Source of the DNA: Rikenellaceae bacterium
Lineage (GTDB): Bacteria; Bacteroidota; Bacteroidia; Bacteroidales; Rikenellaceae
NCBI GenBank assembly: GCA_015059685.1
Contig: SUZW01000007.1
Coordinates: 1-64,000, forward strand
DNA length: 64,000 nucleotides
Direction: 5' to 3'
Shown here: piece after piece, positions 7,882-16,251 of the stretch
Position numbering within the stretch: position 1 is the first letter of the stretch
Layout: the number at the start of each line of letters is the position of its first letter
The notes under the pieces: model-generated
Seen by the model: only the letters and a program-made list of their open reading frames with translations
Told to the model about the DNA's origin: nothing
Databases searched by the model: none
Position numbers and translations under genes: made by a program

Positions 7882-9078
7882 ATGAAGAGAATATTATTGT
7901 TGGTTTTTGGCCTGTTAGCAGGCTTAACAGTGTCGGCGCAGTATTATCAGGATGCTGTAAATAAGGATATGTTGCATATTCGTCAGCCACGAACAGTTCA
8001 GCGTACCGAGATTAAACTGCCTGTAATAGATGGCTATACGCCATACAAGGCAGATTTGCATACTCACACCATCTTCTCGGATGGTCATCTCTCGATGGAG
8101 GCTCGTGTGCGTGAGTTGTGGGTCGATGGCTTGGATGTTATGGCCGTAACCGAGCATCTGGAGTACCGCCCTCACGAGAAGACCCTCGTGAAGTATCTCA
8201 AAGATTACACCAAGGACGGACCGAAGGTTGAGAACACCAACTTTGTGTCGAGTGGTCGCCCCGCATCGGCCGAGGGGATACATGTTGATCTCAACTACCC
8301 CGTGGAGGTGGCTCGCAAGAGTGCCGAGGCGTATGGTGTAACCATTATCCCGGGTATCGAGATTACCCGTAAGGAGGAGGATTGGTATAGCCACTTCAAT
8401 GCGCTCTTTACTACCGACAACAACGCTGTCTATGCACCCGAGACTATCGAGTCTATTCGCAACGCCAAGAAGCAGGGTGCGCTCGTGATGCACAACCATC
8501 CGGGCTGGCGACATGTCGATATGAATATCACCAGTTTCGAGAAGAAGGTCTATGATGCGGGTCTGCTCGATGGTATCGAGATTATGAATGGCACGGAGTT
8601 CTATCCGCGAGCTATTGAAAGAGCGCAGAAGTATAACCTCTTCGTGTCGTCGAATACCGATGCGCACTATCCTTCGGCCGAGCGTTACGAGAGGTATGGA
8701 GCGTTGCGCAACATGACCATAATCTATGCCAAGGACCAGAGCCTGCAGTCGTTGCGTGAGGCTATTGAGGCTCGTCGTACACTCGCCTACTCGTTTGGCA
8801 CGCTGGCGGGCGATGAGGAGTTGCTTCGCAAGTTCTTCGAGGCCTCGATATCGGTCCGTAAGACTGTGGTTAATAGCAAGGGTGTTGCAAGCATTGTCCT
8901 TACAAACAACAGCTCAGTAGATTGGTTGCTTTGTTGTGAGGGTCAGAAGATGTTTGAGTTGAAGGGCAACACATCGGTAGCTCTTAGTTGGGATTTGTCG
9001 AAGCCTGTTATCTATACCGTCTTCAATACCTGGCATGGCGAGAACGAGCATCTTGTCTATGAGTTCAAGGTGAAGTAG
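7882..9078 (+). CDS. Secreted PHP-domain phosphoesterase
   Basis: A 398-residue protein with a signal peptide (MKRILLLVFGLLAGLTVSAQ). The PHP metal-binding motifs are in order: DLHTHTIFSDG (His60, His62, Asp67), VTEHLEY (His92), GIEITR, MHNHPGW and NTDAHYP (Asp-x-His). PHP enzymes are metal-dependent phosphoesterases, usually cytoplasmic; an exported version suggests a role on phosphodiesters or phosphomonoesters in the periplasm. It resembles proteins annotated in Bacteroidales as Sb-PDE family phosphodiesterases, though I recall that only by family. A beta-rich domain follows from about residue 310. AAGGAG precedes the ATG. The substrate is unknown. Confidence 0.75.
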   Translation: MKRILLLVFGLLAGLTVSAQYYQDAVNKDMLHIRQPRTVQRTEIKLPVIDGYTPYKADLHTHTIFSDGHLSMEARVRELWVDGLDVMAVTEHLEYRPHEKTLVKYLKDYTKDGPKVENTNFVSSGRPASAEGIHVDLNYPVEVARKSAEAYGVTIIPGIEITRKEEDWYSHFNALFTTDNNAVYAPETIESIRNAKKQGALVMHNHPGWRHVDMNITSFEKKVYDAGLLDGIEIMNGTEFYPRAIERAQKYNLFVSSNTDAHYPSAERYERYGALRNMTIIYAKDQSLQSLREAIEARRTLAYSFGTLAGDEELLRKFFEASISVRKTVVNSKGVASIVLTNNSSVDWLLCCEGQKMFELKGNTSVALSWDLSKPVIYTVFNTWHGENEHLVYEFKVK

Positions 9079-9100
9079 GGCGTGGCTGCATTAACGCATG

Positions 9101-9139
9101 GAGGGTGTGTTCAGAAAGATGTTGGACACACCCTCTTTT
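9101..9139 (+). terminator. Intrinsic terminator after the PHP gene
   Basis: GAGGGTGTGT (9101-9110) pairs with ACACACCCTC (9126-9135, one bulge), and TTTTG follows. Confidence 0.8.
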
Positions 9140-9203
9140 GTTGGTTTTTGGTCTTTTTATTGCGACTTTTCCGCTTGACATTTTAAGTTTTGTGTTTTTT
9201 GTG

Positions 9204-9211
9204 TATCTTTG
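9204..9211 (+). promoter_or_regulatory. -7 promoter box for the DUF4834-mlaEF operon
   Basis: TATCTTTG lies 28 bp before the start at 9240. TTGACA at 9175-9180 is a possible, slightly distant -33 element. Confidence 0.65.
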
Positions 9212-9239
9212 CGGTTGTAATATGCGTAAATAGGTCCGT

Positions 9240-9590
9240 ATGTTAAATTTTTTGTGGGAGTTCATAAAGCGTAATATCTTTGCGATAGTGCTTGTTGTGA
9301 CTTTGTTGGTTGCAATGCCGTGGCTTGGATATATCATTGCCGTACCGCTTATATTTATGGTGGTGCTGGGTGCTATGGTGTCGTGGAGACTCTATAAACT
9401 GCAGAGCAGGATGCGTGACGAGGCCAATCGTCAGCGTCAGCAATATGGGGGTGGTGCTACCCGTGGCGGCAGCCGCAAGGAGGGTGAGGTTACCATTGTT
9501 CGTACCGAGCCGACCGAGCAGAAGGTGAACGACAATGTCGGCGAATATGTCGATTTCAAGGAGGTCGAAGACGAGGAGCGCAACGGGTAG
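9240..9590 (+). CDS. DUF4834-type small membrane protein
   Basis: A 116-residue protein with an N-terminal membrane region: FLWEFIKRNIFAIVLVVTL and a second hydrophobic stretch, IIAVPLIFMVVLGAMV, to about residue 45. A charged cytoplasmic tail follows, ending in VDFKEVEDEE. The shape and tail match proteins called DUF4834 in Bacteroidales. Function is unknown. It opens an operon with MlaE- and MlaF-like genes; the downstream start (9631) is 40 bases after its stop. The link to lipid transport is by position only. Confidence 0.6.
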   Translation: MLNFLWEFIKRNIFAIVLVVTLLVAMPWLGYIIAVPLIFMVVLGAMVSWRLYKLQSRMRDEANRQRQQYGGGATRGGSRKEGEVTIVRTEPTEQKVNDNVGEYVDFKEVEDEERNG

Positions 9591-9630
9591 TTGCGGCAAG
9601 GCGTTGAGCGAGAGGATAAGCATAGGAGAG

Positions 9631-10383
9631 ATGAATGTTTTTAGCAAATTTTTCGGAGTTGTAGGAAGGTATGTGATGCTGATGGGAAAGGTCTTTTCTC
9701 GTCCCGAGAAGGTCGGCATCTACTATCGTCGTGTCCTGGCCGAGATTGAGGGTCTCGGCATAAACTCCATACCTTTGGTGGCGATTATTTCGGTCTTTAT
9801 AGGTGCCGTTATCGCCTTGCAGATGGCCTTGAGTCTCGAGTCGCCATTTATCCCGAAGTATATGATTGGCTACGCCACACGAGAGACCATGACGCTCGAG
9901 TTCTCATCGACCGTCATCGCCATAATCTTGGCCGGTAAGGTCGGCTCGAATATCGCCTCGGAGATAGGCACGATGCGTATCACGGAGCAGATAGATGCCC
10001 TGGAGATTATGGGCGTGAACTCTGCTTCGTATCTTATATTGCCAAAGATTGTCGCCACAGTTATCTTCTTCCCGCTGTTGGCGATGTTCAGTATGATTGT
10101 CGGCACCATAGGCGGCTACCTTATCGCTGTATTTACGGGTGTGGTGTTGCCTTCGGAGTATGTCGAGGGCTTGCGCTACTGCTTCGTGCTGTGGAATGTC
10201 TTTTATTCGCTGATAAAGATGGCAGTGTTTGCCTTTATCATAACCTCGATATCGGCCTTCTGTGGCTACTATGCCAAGGGTAACTCGTTGGAGGTGGGCC
10301 GTGCTTCGACACGAGCTGTGGTGGCAAGCTCCATCACCATAATGATATTCAACCTTATCTTAACTCAACTGATGCTGACATGA
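9631..10383 (+). CDS. mlaE: MlaE-type ABC transporter permease
   Basis: A 250-residue permease of the Mla family, which moves phospholipids between inner and outer membranes and helps keep outer-membrane asymmetry. The start at 9631 is chosen because AGGAGAG precedes it and the protein begins normally (MNVFSKFFGVVGRYVMLMGK); the frame stays open upstream inside the DUF4834 gene. Family features are the EIEGLGINSIPLVAIISVFIG segment and the conserved ALEIMGVNSASYLILPK loop (Glu and the MGV turn). Five or six hydrophobic segments are visible. The stop overlaps the ATG of the ATPase gene (ATGA at 10380). No mlaD (MCE domain) gene follows, unlike many Mla operons. Confidence 0.88.
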   Translation: MNVFSKFFGVVGRYVMLMGKVFSRPEKVGIYYRRVLAEIEGLGINSIPLVAIISVFIGAVIALQMALSLESPFIPKYMIGYATRETMTLEFSSTVIAIILAGKVGSNIASEIGTMRITEQIDALEIMGVNSASYLILPKIVATVIFFPLLAMFSMIVGTIGGYLIAVFTGVVLPSEYVEGLRYCFVLWNVFYSLIKMAVFAFIITSISAFCGYYAKGNSLEVGRASTRAVVASSITIMIFNLILTQLMLT

Positions 10384-11141
10384 TTAAGTGCGAAAAGATT
10401 TTCAAGTCGTTTGATGGGCGTACCGTCTTGGAGGATATATCCGTTGAGTTCGAGACGGGTAAGACAAATCTTATAATCGGTCGTAGTGGCTCGGGTAAGA
10501 CCGTGCTGCTCAAAACCTTGGTCGGACTGCATCAACCCGACAGCGGTGAGATATACTACGACGACAAGTGCTACACCTCGCTCTCGTTTACCGAGCGCAA
10601 GGCCGTGCGTCGTGATGTAGGTATGATTTTTCAGGGTGGAGCGTTGCTCGATGCCTCGACCGTGTACGAGAATATACGCCTGCCACTCGATATGTTTACC
10701 GAAGGCAGCTCGGCCGAGAAGGATAAACGAGTGAGGGAGTGCTTGGAGCGTGTGGAGCTCTCGCATGCAGGACACCTCTATCCATCGGAGCTTTCGGGTG
10801 GTATGATTAAGCGTGCAGCCATTGCTCGAGCCATAGTGCTGAACCCGAAATACCTCTTCTGCGATGAGCCGAACTCGGGTTTGGATCCGCAGACCTCGAT
10901 AGTTATCGACAATCTGATACACTCGATAACCACCGAGTATAACATCACAACCATAATCAACACTCACGATATGAACTCCGTGATGGAGATAGGCGAGAAG
11001 ATTGTCTATATCCACCAAGGCAAGAAGTGGTGGGAGGGGTCGAAGGATGATATCCTTCAGGCCGAGAACAAGGAGCTCAACGACTTTGTGTTTGCCTCGG
11101 CAATGGCAAAGCGGGCTCGAGGTAATGGCGAGTCGAAATAG
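10380..11141 (+). CDS. mlaF: MlaF-type ABC transporter ATP-binding protein
   Basis: A 253-residue ATPase that should power the adjacent MlaE permease. Walker A is GRSGSGKT (34-41), the Q-loop lies in MIFQGGALLD (typical of the Mla subfamily), the signature is ELSGGMIKRAAIARAI, Walker B is YLFCDEPNSGLDP and the switch histidine is in NTHDM. Its start overlaps the mlaE stop by four bases, indicating translational coupling. adk follows 51 bp after the stop, with no obvious promoter between them. The substrate (phospholipid) is inferred from the family. Confidence 0.9.
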   Translation: MIKCEKIFKSFDGRTVLEDISVEFETGKTNLIIGRSGSGKTVLLKTLVGLHQPDSGEIYYDDKCYTSLSFTERKAVRRDVGMIFQGGALLDASTVYENIRLPLDMFTEGSSAEKDKRVRECLERVELSHAGHLYPSELSGGMIKRAAIARAIVLNPKYLFCDEPNSGLDPQTSIVIDNLIHSITTEYNITTIINTHDMNSVMEIGEKIVYIHQGKKWWEGSKDDILQAENKELNDFVFASAMAKRARGNGESK

Positions 11142-11192
11142 TCGGACAACGCCCTACAAGAGAGAAAAATTGTGACTAAAAAATATATTGCA

Positions 11193-11768
11193 ATGTTGAA
11201 TATTGTACTTTTTGGAGCTCCGGGCTGTGGCAAGGGTACGCAGTCGGAGATTTTGGAGCAGCGTTTCTCGTTGCGCCACATCTCGACAGGAAATGTTATT
11301 CGTCAGCAGATTGCTGCAAAGACCGAGCTCGGATTGCAGATGCAGGCCTGCATCGAGCGTGGAGAGTTGGCTCCCGATCAGTTGGTTATAGATATGGTTG
11401 CCGACTATGTGGCCTCGCACAAGGAGGGTAAAGGGGCGATTTTTGATGGTTTCCCTCGCACCACAGCACAGGCCGAGGCCTTCGACGAGATACTCTCGCA
11501 GCACGGACAGAGCGTGTCGGTGATGATAAATATGGAGGTGCCCGAGGAGGAGCTTGTGAAGCGTATCTTGCTGCGTGGCAAGGAGTCGGGGCGTGCCGAC
11601 GACCAGTCGGAGGATATTATCCGCAACCGCATCAAGGTCTATAACGAGCAGACCGCTGTGGTGGCGGAGTTTTATCGTGCGCAGGGCAAGTTCGAGAGCG
11701 TACCTTCGTTGGGTACAATCGAGGAGGTTGCCGAGCGTATTGCGGAGGTAGTGGAAAAGTATTTGTAA
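11193..11768 (+). CDS. adk: Adenylate kinase
   Basis: A 191-residue nucleotide kinase (2 ADP to ATP + AMP). The start at 11193 (MLNIVLFGAPGCGKGTQ) matches the usual N-terminus; a GTG seven codons upstream (11172) is also open but less likely. The P-loop is GAPGCGKGT (8-16) with Cys instead of the more usual Ser. DGFPRT (AMP site) and the RADDQSEDIIRNR segment are present. The LID region is short, as in Bacteroidetes and other short-type adenylate kinases, with no zinc-binding cysteines. It may be co-transcribed with mlaEF. A 9-bp tandem repeat follows directly. Confidence 0.93.
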   Translation: MLNIVLFGAPGCGKGTQSEILEQRFSLRHISTGNVIRQQIAAKTELGLQMQACIERGELAPDQLVIDMVADYVASHKEGKGAIFDGFPRTTAQAEAFDEILSQHGQSVSVMINMEVPEEELVKRILLRGKESGRADDQSEDIIRNRIKVYNEQTAVVAEFYRAQGKFESVPSLGTIEEVAERIAEVVEKYL

Positions 11769-11780
11769 TTTAATCAGAGT

Positions 11781-11807
11781 CGTTAGGGGCGTTAGAGTCG
11801 TTAGGGA
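11781..11807. repeat. Nonamer tandem repeat, CGTTAGGGG type
   Basis: Three 9-bp units (CGTTAGGGG, CGTTAGAGT, CGTTAGGGA) follow the adk stop. A partial GATTAAGAT continues the phase. Confidence 0.75.
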
Positions 11808-11853
11808 GATTAAGATTTAGATCTTCTGCTCTTGATTTTGCACTCTGCAATTC

Positions 11854-11895
11854 TCTCGTCTCTCGTCTTTCGTCTCTCGTCTTTCGTCTCTCGTC
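11854..11895. repeat. Heptamer tandem repeat abutting the thiL start
   Basis: Six perfectly phased 7-bp units alternate between TCTCGTC and TTTCGTC and end seven bases before the thiL ATG. Two more TCTCGTC units occur at 22258-22271. Confidence 0.85.
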
Positions 11896-11902
11896 TAAAA
11901 GT

Positions 11903-12946
11903 ATGGCAAAGGGTAGAACAGAGATAGCCGAATATGGCGAATTTGGGCTTATAGACCACCTGGCCGAGGGGTTTAAGCCACAGTGTAAATCGACGATATG
12001 TGGCGTTGGTGACGATGCTGCCGTTATCGAGGCGTCGAAGGATAAGGCTATTGTCGTATCGACAGACTCGATGTTGGAGGGGGTAGATTTTGATTTGACC
12101 TATTTCCCGCCAAAACACCTTGGCTACAAGGCTGTGACAAAGGGTATTAGCGATGTCGTGGCGATGAATGCCACGCCCGAGCAGATAACCATAGCACTCG
12201 GTGTGTCGTCGAAGATATCGGTGGAGTTCTTGGAGGATTTCTATGCCGGTGTAGCCTTCGCCTGCAAGGAGGCGGGGGTCGATATGGTCGGTGGTGACAC
12301 CTCGGCTTCGGTCACGGGTTTGACGATAACCGTTACGGCTGTGGGTCGTGCCAAGAGGAGTGACATAGCCTATCGTTCGGGGGCGAAGATGCACGACTTG
12401 ATATGCTTGACGGGCAACCTTGGAGCCTCATATCTCGGTTTGCGACTCTTGGAGCGTGAGCGTTATGTGCTGGAGGGTGTGGATAATCCGCAACCGCAGT
12501 TTGAGGGCTACGAGTATTTGCTGGAGCGATACTTGAAGCCTCGTGCAAGGTACGATGTTGTGGAGTCGCTGCGCAAGGCGAAGATAGTACCTACCTCGAT
12601 GATAGACTTGACCGATGGCCTCGCCTCGGAGGTTATGCAGATATGCAAGGCCTCGAAGTGTGGAGCTCGCATCTACTTGGAGCGTATGCCGTTGGCGAAG
12701 CAGACTACAGCCTTTGCCGAGGAGATAAATATGGATCCTGTGGTGGCTGCCCTGAATGGTGGCGAGGATTACGAGTTGCTCTTCACTGTGCCGCTGGAGC
12801 GTCGTGAGGAGATTATGTCGCTCGGCTGTGTCGATATCATAGGCCATATCACTGCAGAGGAGTCGGGTGCAGCCCTTGTTACTCCTGACGGCAAGGAGAT
12901 AGCGTTGCAGGCACAAGGCTTTGTGCGTGAGCGACACAAGGAGTAG
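11903..12946 (+). CDS. thiL: Thiamine-monophosphate kinase
   Basis: A 347-residue ATP-dependent kinase that makes thiamine diphosphate, the cofactor used by the transketolase in this window. Family motifs are an N-terminal EFGLIDHL, the metal-binding VGDDAAVIE, STDSMLEGVDFDL, GGDTSAS, a DLTDGLASEV segment and LNGGEDYELLFTV. Length is normal for Bacteroidetes ThiL. The ATG at 11903 is preceded by heptamer repeats and then TAAAAGT, so there is no evident Shine-Dalgarno sequence. No other thiamine genes are nearby. Confidence 0.92.
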   Translation: MAKGRTEIAEYGEFGLIDHLAEGFKPQCKSTICGVGDDAAVIEASKDKAIVVSTDSMLEGVDFDLTYFPPKHLGYKAVTKGISDVVAMNATPEQITIALGVSSKISVEFLEDFYAGVAFACKEAGVDMVGGDTSASVTGLTITVTAVGRAKRSDIAYRSGAKMHDLICLTGNLGASYLGLRLLERERYVLEGVDNPQPQFEGYEYLLERYLKPRARYDVVESLRKAKIVPTSMIDLTDGLASEVMQICKASKCGARIYLERMPLAKQTTAFAEEINMDPVVAALNGGEDYELLFTVPLERREEIMSLGCVDIIGHITAEESGAALVTPDGKEIALQAQGFVRERHKE

Positions 12947-12968
12947 AGTCGTTTGTGGGCAGATATAG

Positions 12969-13010
12969 AGTGGGTTGAGGGTCTTTTTGGGCCTTCAACC
13001 CACTTTGTTT
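12969..13010 (+). terminator. Intrinsic terminator after thiL
   Basis: AGTGGGTTGA (12969-12978) pairs with TCAACCCACT (12995-13004); TTGTTTT follows. Confidence 0.8.
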
Positions 13011-13041
13011 TCACAAAAAAAGCGTTCTTTGTGTGAATTGC

Positions 13042-13072
13042 TTTGCGGATTGAGAAAAAAAATGTATCTTTG
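13042..13072 (+). promoter_or_regulatory. Bacteroidetes-type promoter of secDF
   Basis: TTTG (13042-13045) and TATCTTTG (13065-13072) are separated by 19 bp. The leader is about 75 nt. Confidence 0.8.
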
Positions 13073-13152
13073 TACGCTTAAACTGTGCATAAAAATGAAC
13101 AGTTACAGGAAGAGCGAAACGATTAACAATAAATTTATAAAATTTAACTCAA

Positions 13153-16110
13153 ATGCAAAACAAAGGATTGATTAAGTGGACAGCCATCTTATTGGCGTTG
13201 GCTTGTCTTTATCAGCTCTCGTTTACTTGGAAGTCAAGAAGCGTAGAGAAGGCTGCCGTAGAGTATGCACAGTCGTTCCCGGCAGAGGAGCAGGCTTCTA
13301 TGGAGCAGTACTACCTCGATTCCATCGAGAACAAGACAGTTTACAATGTAGGCATCGCACAGTACACCTACAAGCAGTGCAAGGAGAAGGAGATTAACCT
13401 CGGTCTTGACCTGAAGGGTGGTATGAATGTGATGCTCGAAATTCAGGTAGAGGATGTAGTGAAGGCGTTGGCAGGCGAGAGCCAGCACGACCCTAACTTC
13501 ATTGTCGCTATCGAGAAGGCAAACGAGGCTTTGCGCCAGGGTACAGGTGGCTACATCGAGACTTTGGCAGAGGCTTACTCGGAGGCTTCGAATGGCGCAC
13601 CACTCGTAGATTTGTTTATCTCGCCTGACCGCAAGGATATCAAGGCAGGTATGTCTGACGATGAGGTTGTCAAGATTTTGAAGCAGGAGACCGACGATGC
13701 AATCGCCGCTTCGTTCAACATCATCCGCAGCCGTATCGACCACTTCGGTGTTGTTCAGCCAAACATCCAGCGTCTTCCAAACTCGAACCGTATCTTGGTT
13801 GAGTTGCCTGGCGTGAAGGAGCCGGAGCGTGTTCGTAAGCTCTTGCAGGGTACTGCATCGTTGGAGTTCTGGACAACCTACAATGGTCAGGAGCTTCTCC
13901 CATCGTTGCAGCGTGCCGATATGGCGGTTAAGAAGTATCTCGACGAGCATAAGGATGCTGTTGTTGTAGCCGAGGCTGCAACCGAGGCACCTGCTCTCGC
14001 AGCCGAGGTTGCCGAGGAGGCTAAGGCAGAGGCCAAGACAGGCTTCACTCGTGAGCGTAACCCATTGCTTGCACTCCTGAACCCTGCATACGCAGGTGGC
14101 GCAGCTATCGGTGCTGCTACAGCAGCCGACACTGTTGCCATCAACAAATATTTGGCTTTGCCGGAGGCTCGCGACTGCTTCCCAAGCGATGTTCGCTTCA
14201 AGTGGGGTGTTAAGGGTGAGAAGATGGCCGATGGTCAGTTCCTCCTCTACACTATCAAGGTTGAGCGTGCTGACGGTAAGGCTCCACTCGATGGTAGCGC
14301 AATCTCTGACGCTCGTGCAACATACGCACAGACAGGTGCAAATGCCGAGGTTTCGATGGCTATGAACTCGAATGGTATCACCGAGTGGGCACAGCTCACA
14401 GGCGAGAATGTTGGCAAGTGCATCGCTATCGTTTTGGATGGTTATGTATATTCGGCTCCTGTGGTTCGTGGCAAGATTGAGGGTGGTAACTCCTCTATCT
14501 CGGGCGACTTCACAATTCAGGAGGCACAAGACTTGGCAAATGTCTTGAAGTCGGGTAAGGTGCCTGCACCTGCACGCATCATTCAGGATACAGTGGTTGG
14601 TCCATCGCTCGGTCAGGAATCTATCAATGCAGGTTTGTTGTCGTTCCTCTTGGCGTTCGTGCTCGTTCTCATCTATATGGGCTTGTTCTACCGCACAGCA
14701 GGTTGGATGGCAGATATCGCTTTGATTGCCAATGTATTCCTCTTGATGGGTTGCCTCGTATCGTTCGGTGCAGTATTGACCTTGCCTGGTATCGCTGGTA
14801 TCGTTCTGACGATGGGTATGGCCGTGGATGCCAATGTGATTATCTACGAGCGTATCAAGGAGGAGCTCCGTGGTGGCAAGGGTATTCACGCTGCTATCAA
14901 AGATGGTTTCTCGAACGCTTACTCGGCAATTATCGACGGTAACTTGACAACCATCATCACCGGTATCGTTCTCTTCGTATTCGGTAATGGTCCTGTTCAG
15001 GGCTTCGCAACTACTCTCGTTATCGGTATCCTCACTTCGTTGTTCTGCTCGATTTTCATCACTCGTTTGTTGATTGAGGCTATCGTTGCAAAGTGGGGCA
15101 AGATTTCGTTCTCGTACAAGTGGTCGGAGAGCCTTCTTTCGAATGTTCATTTCGACTTCATCGGCAAGCGTAAGTGGGCTTACATCGCTTCGGGTGTAGT
15201 GATTCTCGCAGGTGTTGCTTCGCTCGTATTCCACGGCTTGAACTATGGCGTTGAGTTTACCGGTGGTCGTACATTTGTAGTTCGTTTCGACCAGAATGTA
15301 TCGGCAGAGCAGGTTCGTGGTGCTTTGGAGAATGCCTTTGTTGAGGGCGATGCCGCAACCACATCGTTGGAGGTTAAGCAGTATGGCAAGGAGAACCAGA
15401 TGCGTATCGTTACCCAGTACAAGTTCGATGATACTTCGGAGGCTACTACCGAGGAGGTTGAGACTATCCTCTACAACGCATTGAAGCCTCTCTATGGCTA
15501 TGATATCACCCTCGATGGTTTCCGTAGTACACAGGATGACCAGAACGGTATTATCTCGGCCGATAAGATTGGTCCTGCAATTGCGAAGGATATGACTACG
15601 GGCGCAATATTCTCGGTGCTCTTTGCTCTTATCGCAATCGGTTTGTATATCGCATTCCGTTTCCGCAAGTGGCAGTGGGCAGCAGGTGCAACTATGGCAC
15701 TTATTCACGATGCCTTTATGATTATCGCAATGTTCTCGATGTTCTATTCGGTTATGCCGTTCAACTTGGAGATTAACCAGGCATTTATTGCTGCGATATT
15801 GACCATCATCGGTTACTCTATCAACGATACCGTGGTCATCTTCGACCGTATCCGTGAGTACCTTACACTCTATCCAAAGCGTGATACAGTATCGACTTTG
15901 AATGCTGCACTTTGCTCGACATTGATGCGTACATTGAATACTTCGGGTACAACCCTCGTAACCCTCTTGGCAATCTTCATCTTCGGTGGCGAGACTATCC
16001 GTGGATTTGTATTCGCATTGCTCATTGGTGTTGTTGTGGGTACTTACTCGTCGTTGTTTATTGCGACGCCGCTGGCTTATGACCTTCAGCGCAAGCAGGT
16101 GAAAAAGTAA
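13153..16110 (+). CDS. secDF: SecDF fused protein translocase subunit
   Basis: A 985-residue RND-type membrane protein that uses the proton gradient to help pull exported proteins through SecYEG. SecD and SecF are one polypeptide, the usual Bacteroidetes form. The SecD half has an N-terminal membrane helix, NLGLDLKGGMNVMLEI, a large periplasmic region containing an Ala/Glu-rich insert (about 275-295), AIVLDGYVYSAPVV, and a membrane block with GMAVDANVIIYERIKEE. The SecF half (from about residue 670) has GVEFTGGRTFVVRF and GYSINDTVVIFDRIRE. Single gene with its own promoter and terminator. The composition is strongly codon-biased, as expected for a highly expressed gene. Confidence 0.96.
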   Translation: MQNKGLIKWTAILLALACLYQLSFTWKSRSVEKAAVEYAQSFPAEEQASMEQYYLDSIENKTVYNVGIAQYTYKQCKEKEINLGLDLKGGMNVMLEIQVEDVVKALAGESQHDPNFIVAIEKANEALRQGTGGYIETLAEAYSEASNGAPLVDLFISPDRKDIKAGMSDDEVVKILKQETDDAIAASFNIIRSRIDHFGVVQPNIQRLPNSNRILVELPGVKEPERVRKLLQGTASLEFWTTYNGQELLPSLQRADMAVKKYLDEHKDAVVVAEAATEAPALAAEVAEEAKAEAKTGFTRERNPLLALLNPAYAGGAAIGAATAADTVAINKYLALPEARDCFPSDVRFKWGVKGEKMADGQFLLYTIKVERADGKAPLDGSAISDARATYAQTGANAEVSMAMNSNGITEWAQLTGENVGKCIAIVLDGYVYSAPVVRGKIEGGNSSISGDFTIQEAQDLANVLKSGKVPAPARIIQDTVVGPSLGQESINAGLLSFLLAFVLVLIYMGLFYRTAGWMADIALIANVFLLMGCLVSFGAVLTLPGIAGIVLTMGMAVDANVIIYERIKEELRGGKGIHAAIKDGFSNAYSAIIDGNLTTIITGIVLFVFGNGPVQGFATTLVIGILTSLFCSIFITRLLIEAIVAKWGKISFSYKWSESLLSNVHFDFIGKRKWAYIASGVVILAGVASLVFHGLNYGVEFTGGRTFVVRFDQNVSAEQVRGALENAFVEGDAATTSLEVKQYGKENQMRIVTQYKFDDTSEATTEEVETILYNALKPLYGYDITLDGFRSTQDDQNGIISADKIGPAIAKDMTTGAIFSVLFALIAIGLYIAFRFRKWQWAAGATMALIHDAFMIIAMFSMFYSVMPFNLEINQAFIAAILTIIGYSINDTVVIFDRIREYLTLYPKRDTVSTLNAALCSTLMRTLNTSGTTLVTLLAIFIFGGETIRGFVFALLIGVVVGTYSSLFIATPLAYDLQRKQVKK

Positions 16111-16130
16111 AGATATTTAACTCTACAAGT

Positions 16131-16166
16131 GAGAGCCGATGCTAATAATAGTGTCGGCTCTTTTTT
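16131..16166 (+). terminator. Intrinsic terminator after secDF
   Basis: GAGCCGA (16133-16139) pairs with TCGGCTC (16154-16160); six T residues follow. Confidence 0.85.
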
Positions 16167-16239
16167 ACTTCTAATATTAAGAAATCGTTAAATTTAACAA
16201 TTGCGTTCGTCTATATTCTTCTGACATATTGTTTTTTGC

Positions 16240-16247
16240 TACCTTTG
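16240..16247 (+). promoter_or_regulatory. -7 box almost touching the next start codon
   Basis: TACCTTTG ends four bases before the GTG at 16252. No convincing TTTG is seen at -33. Confidence 0.5.
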
Positions 16248-16251
16248 TGGT

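Noticed and set aside
11172..11192. GTG at 11172 as the adk start
   Set aside because: It adds seven residues before the conserved MLNIVLFGAPG N-terminus; the ATG at 11193 gives the standard protein.
11854..11895. Heptamer array as a CRISPR-like repeat
   Set aside because: Units are contiguous with no spacers, only 7 bp long, and no cas gene is present in the window.
13234..15708. Very long open frame antisense to secDF, and a similar one antisense to transketolase (6032-7765)
   Set aside because: They are created by the strong codon bias of the sense genes; they show no recognisable domain, no start context and a Leu/Arg/Cys/His-rich composition.
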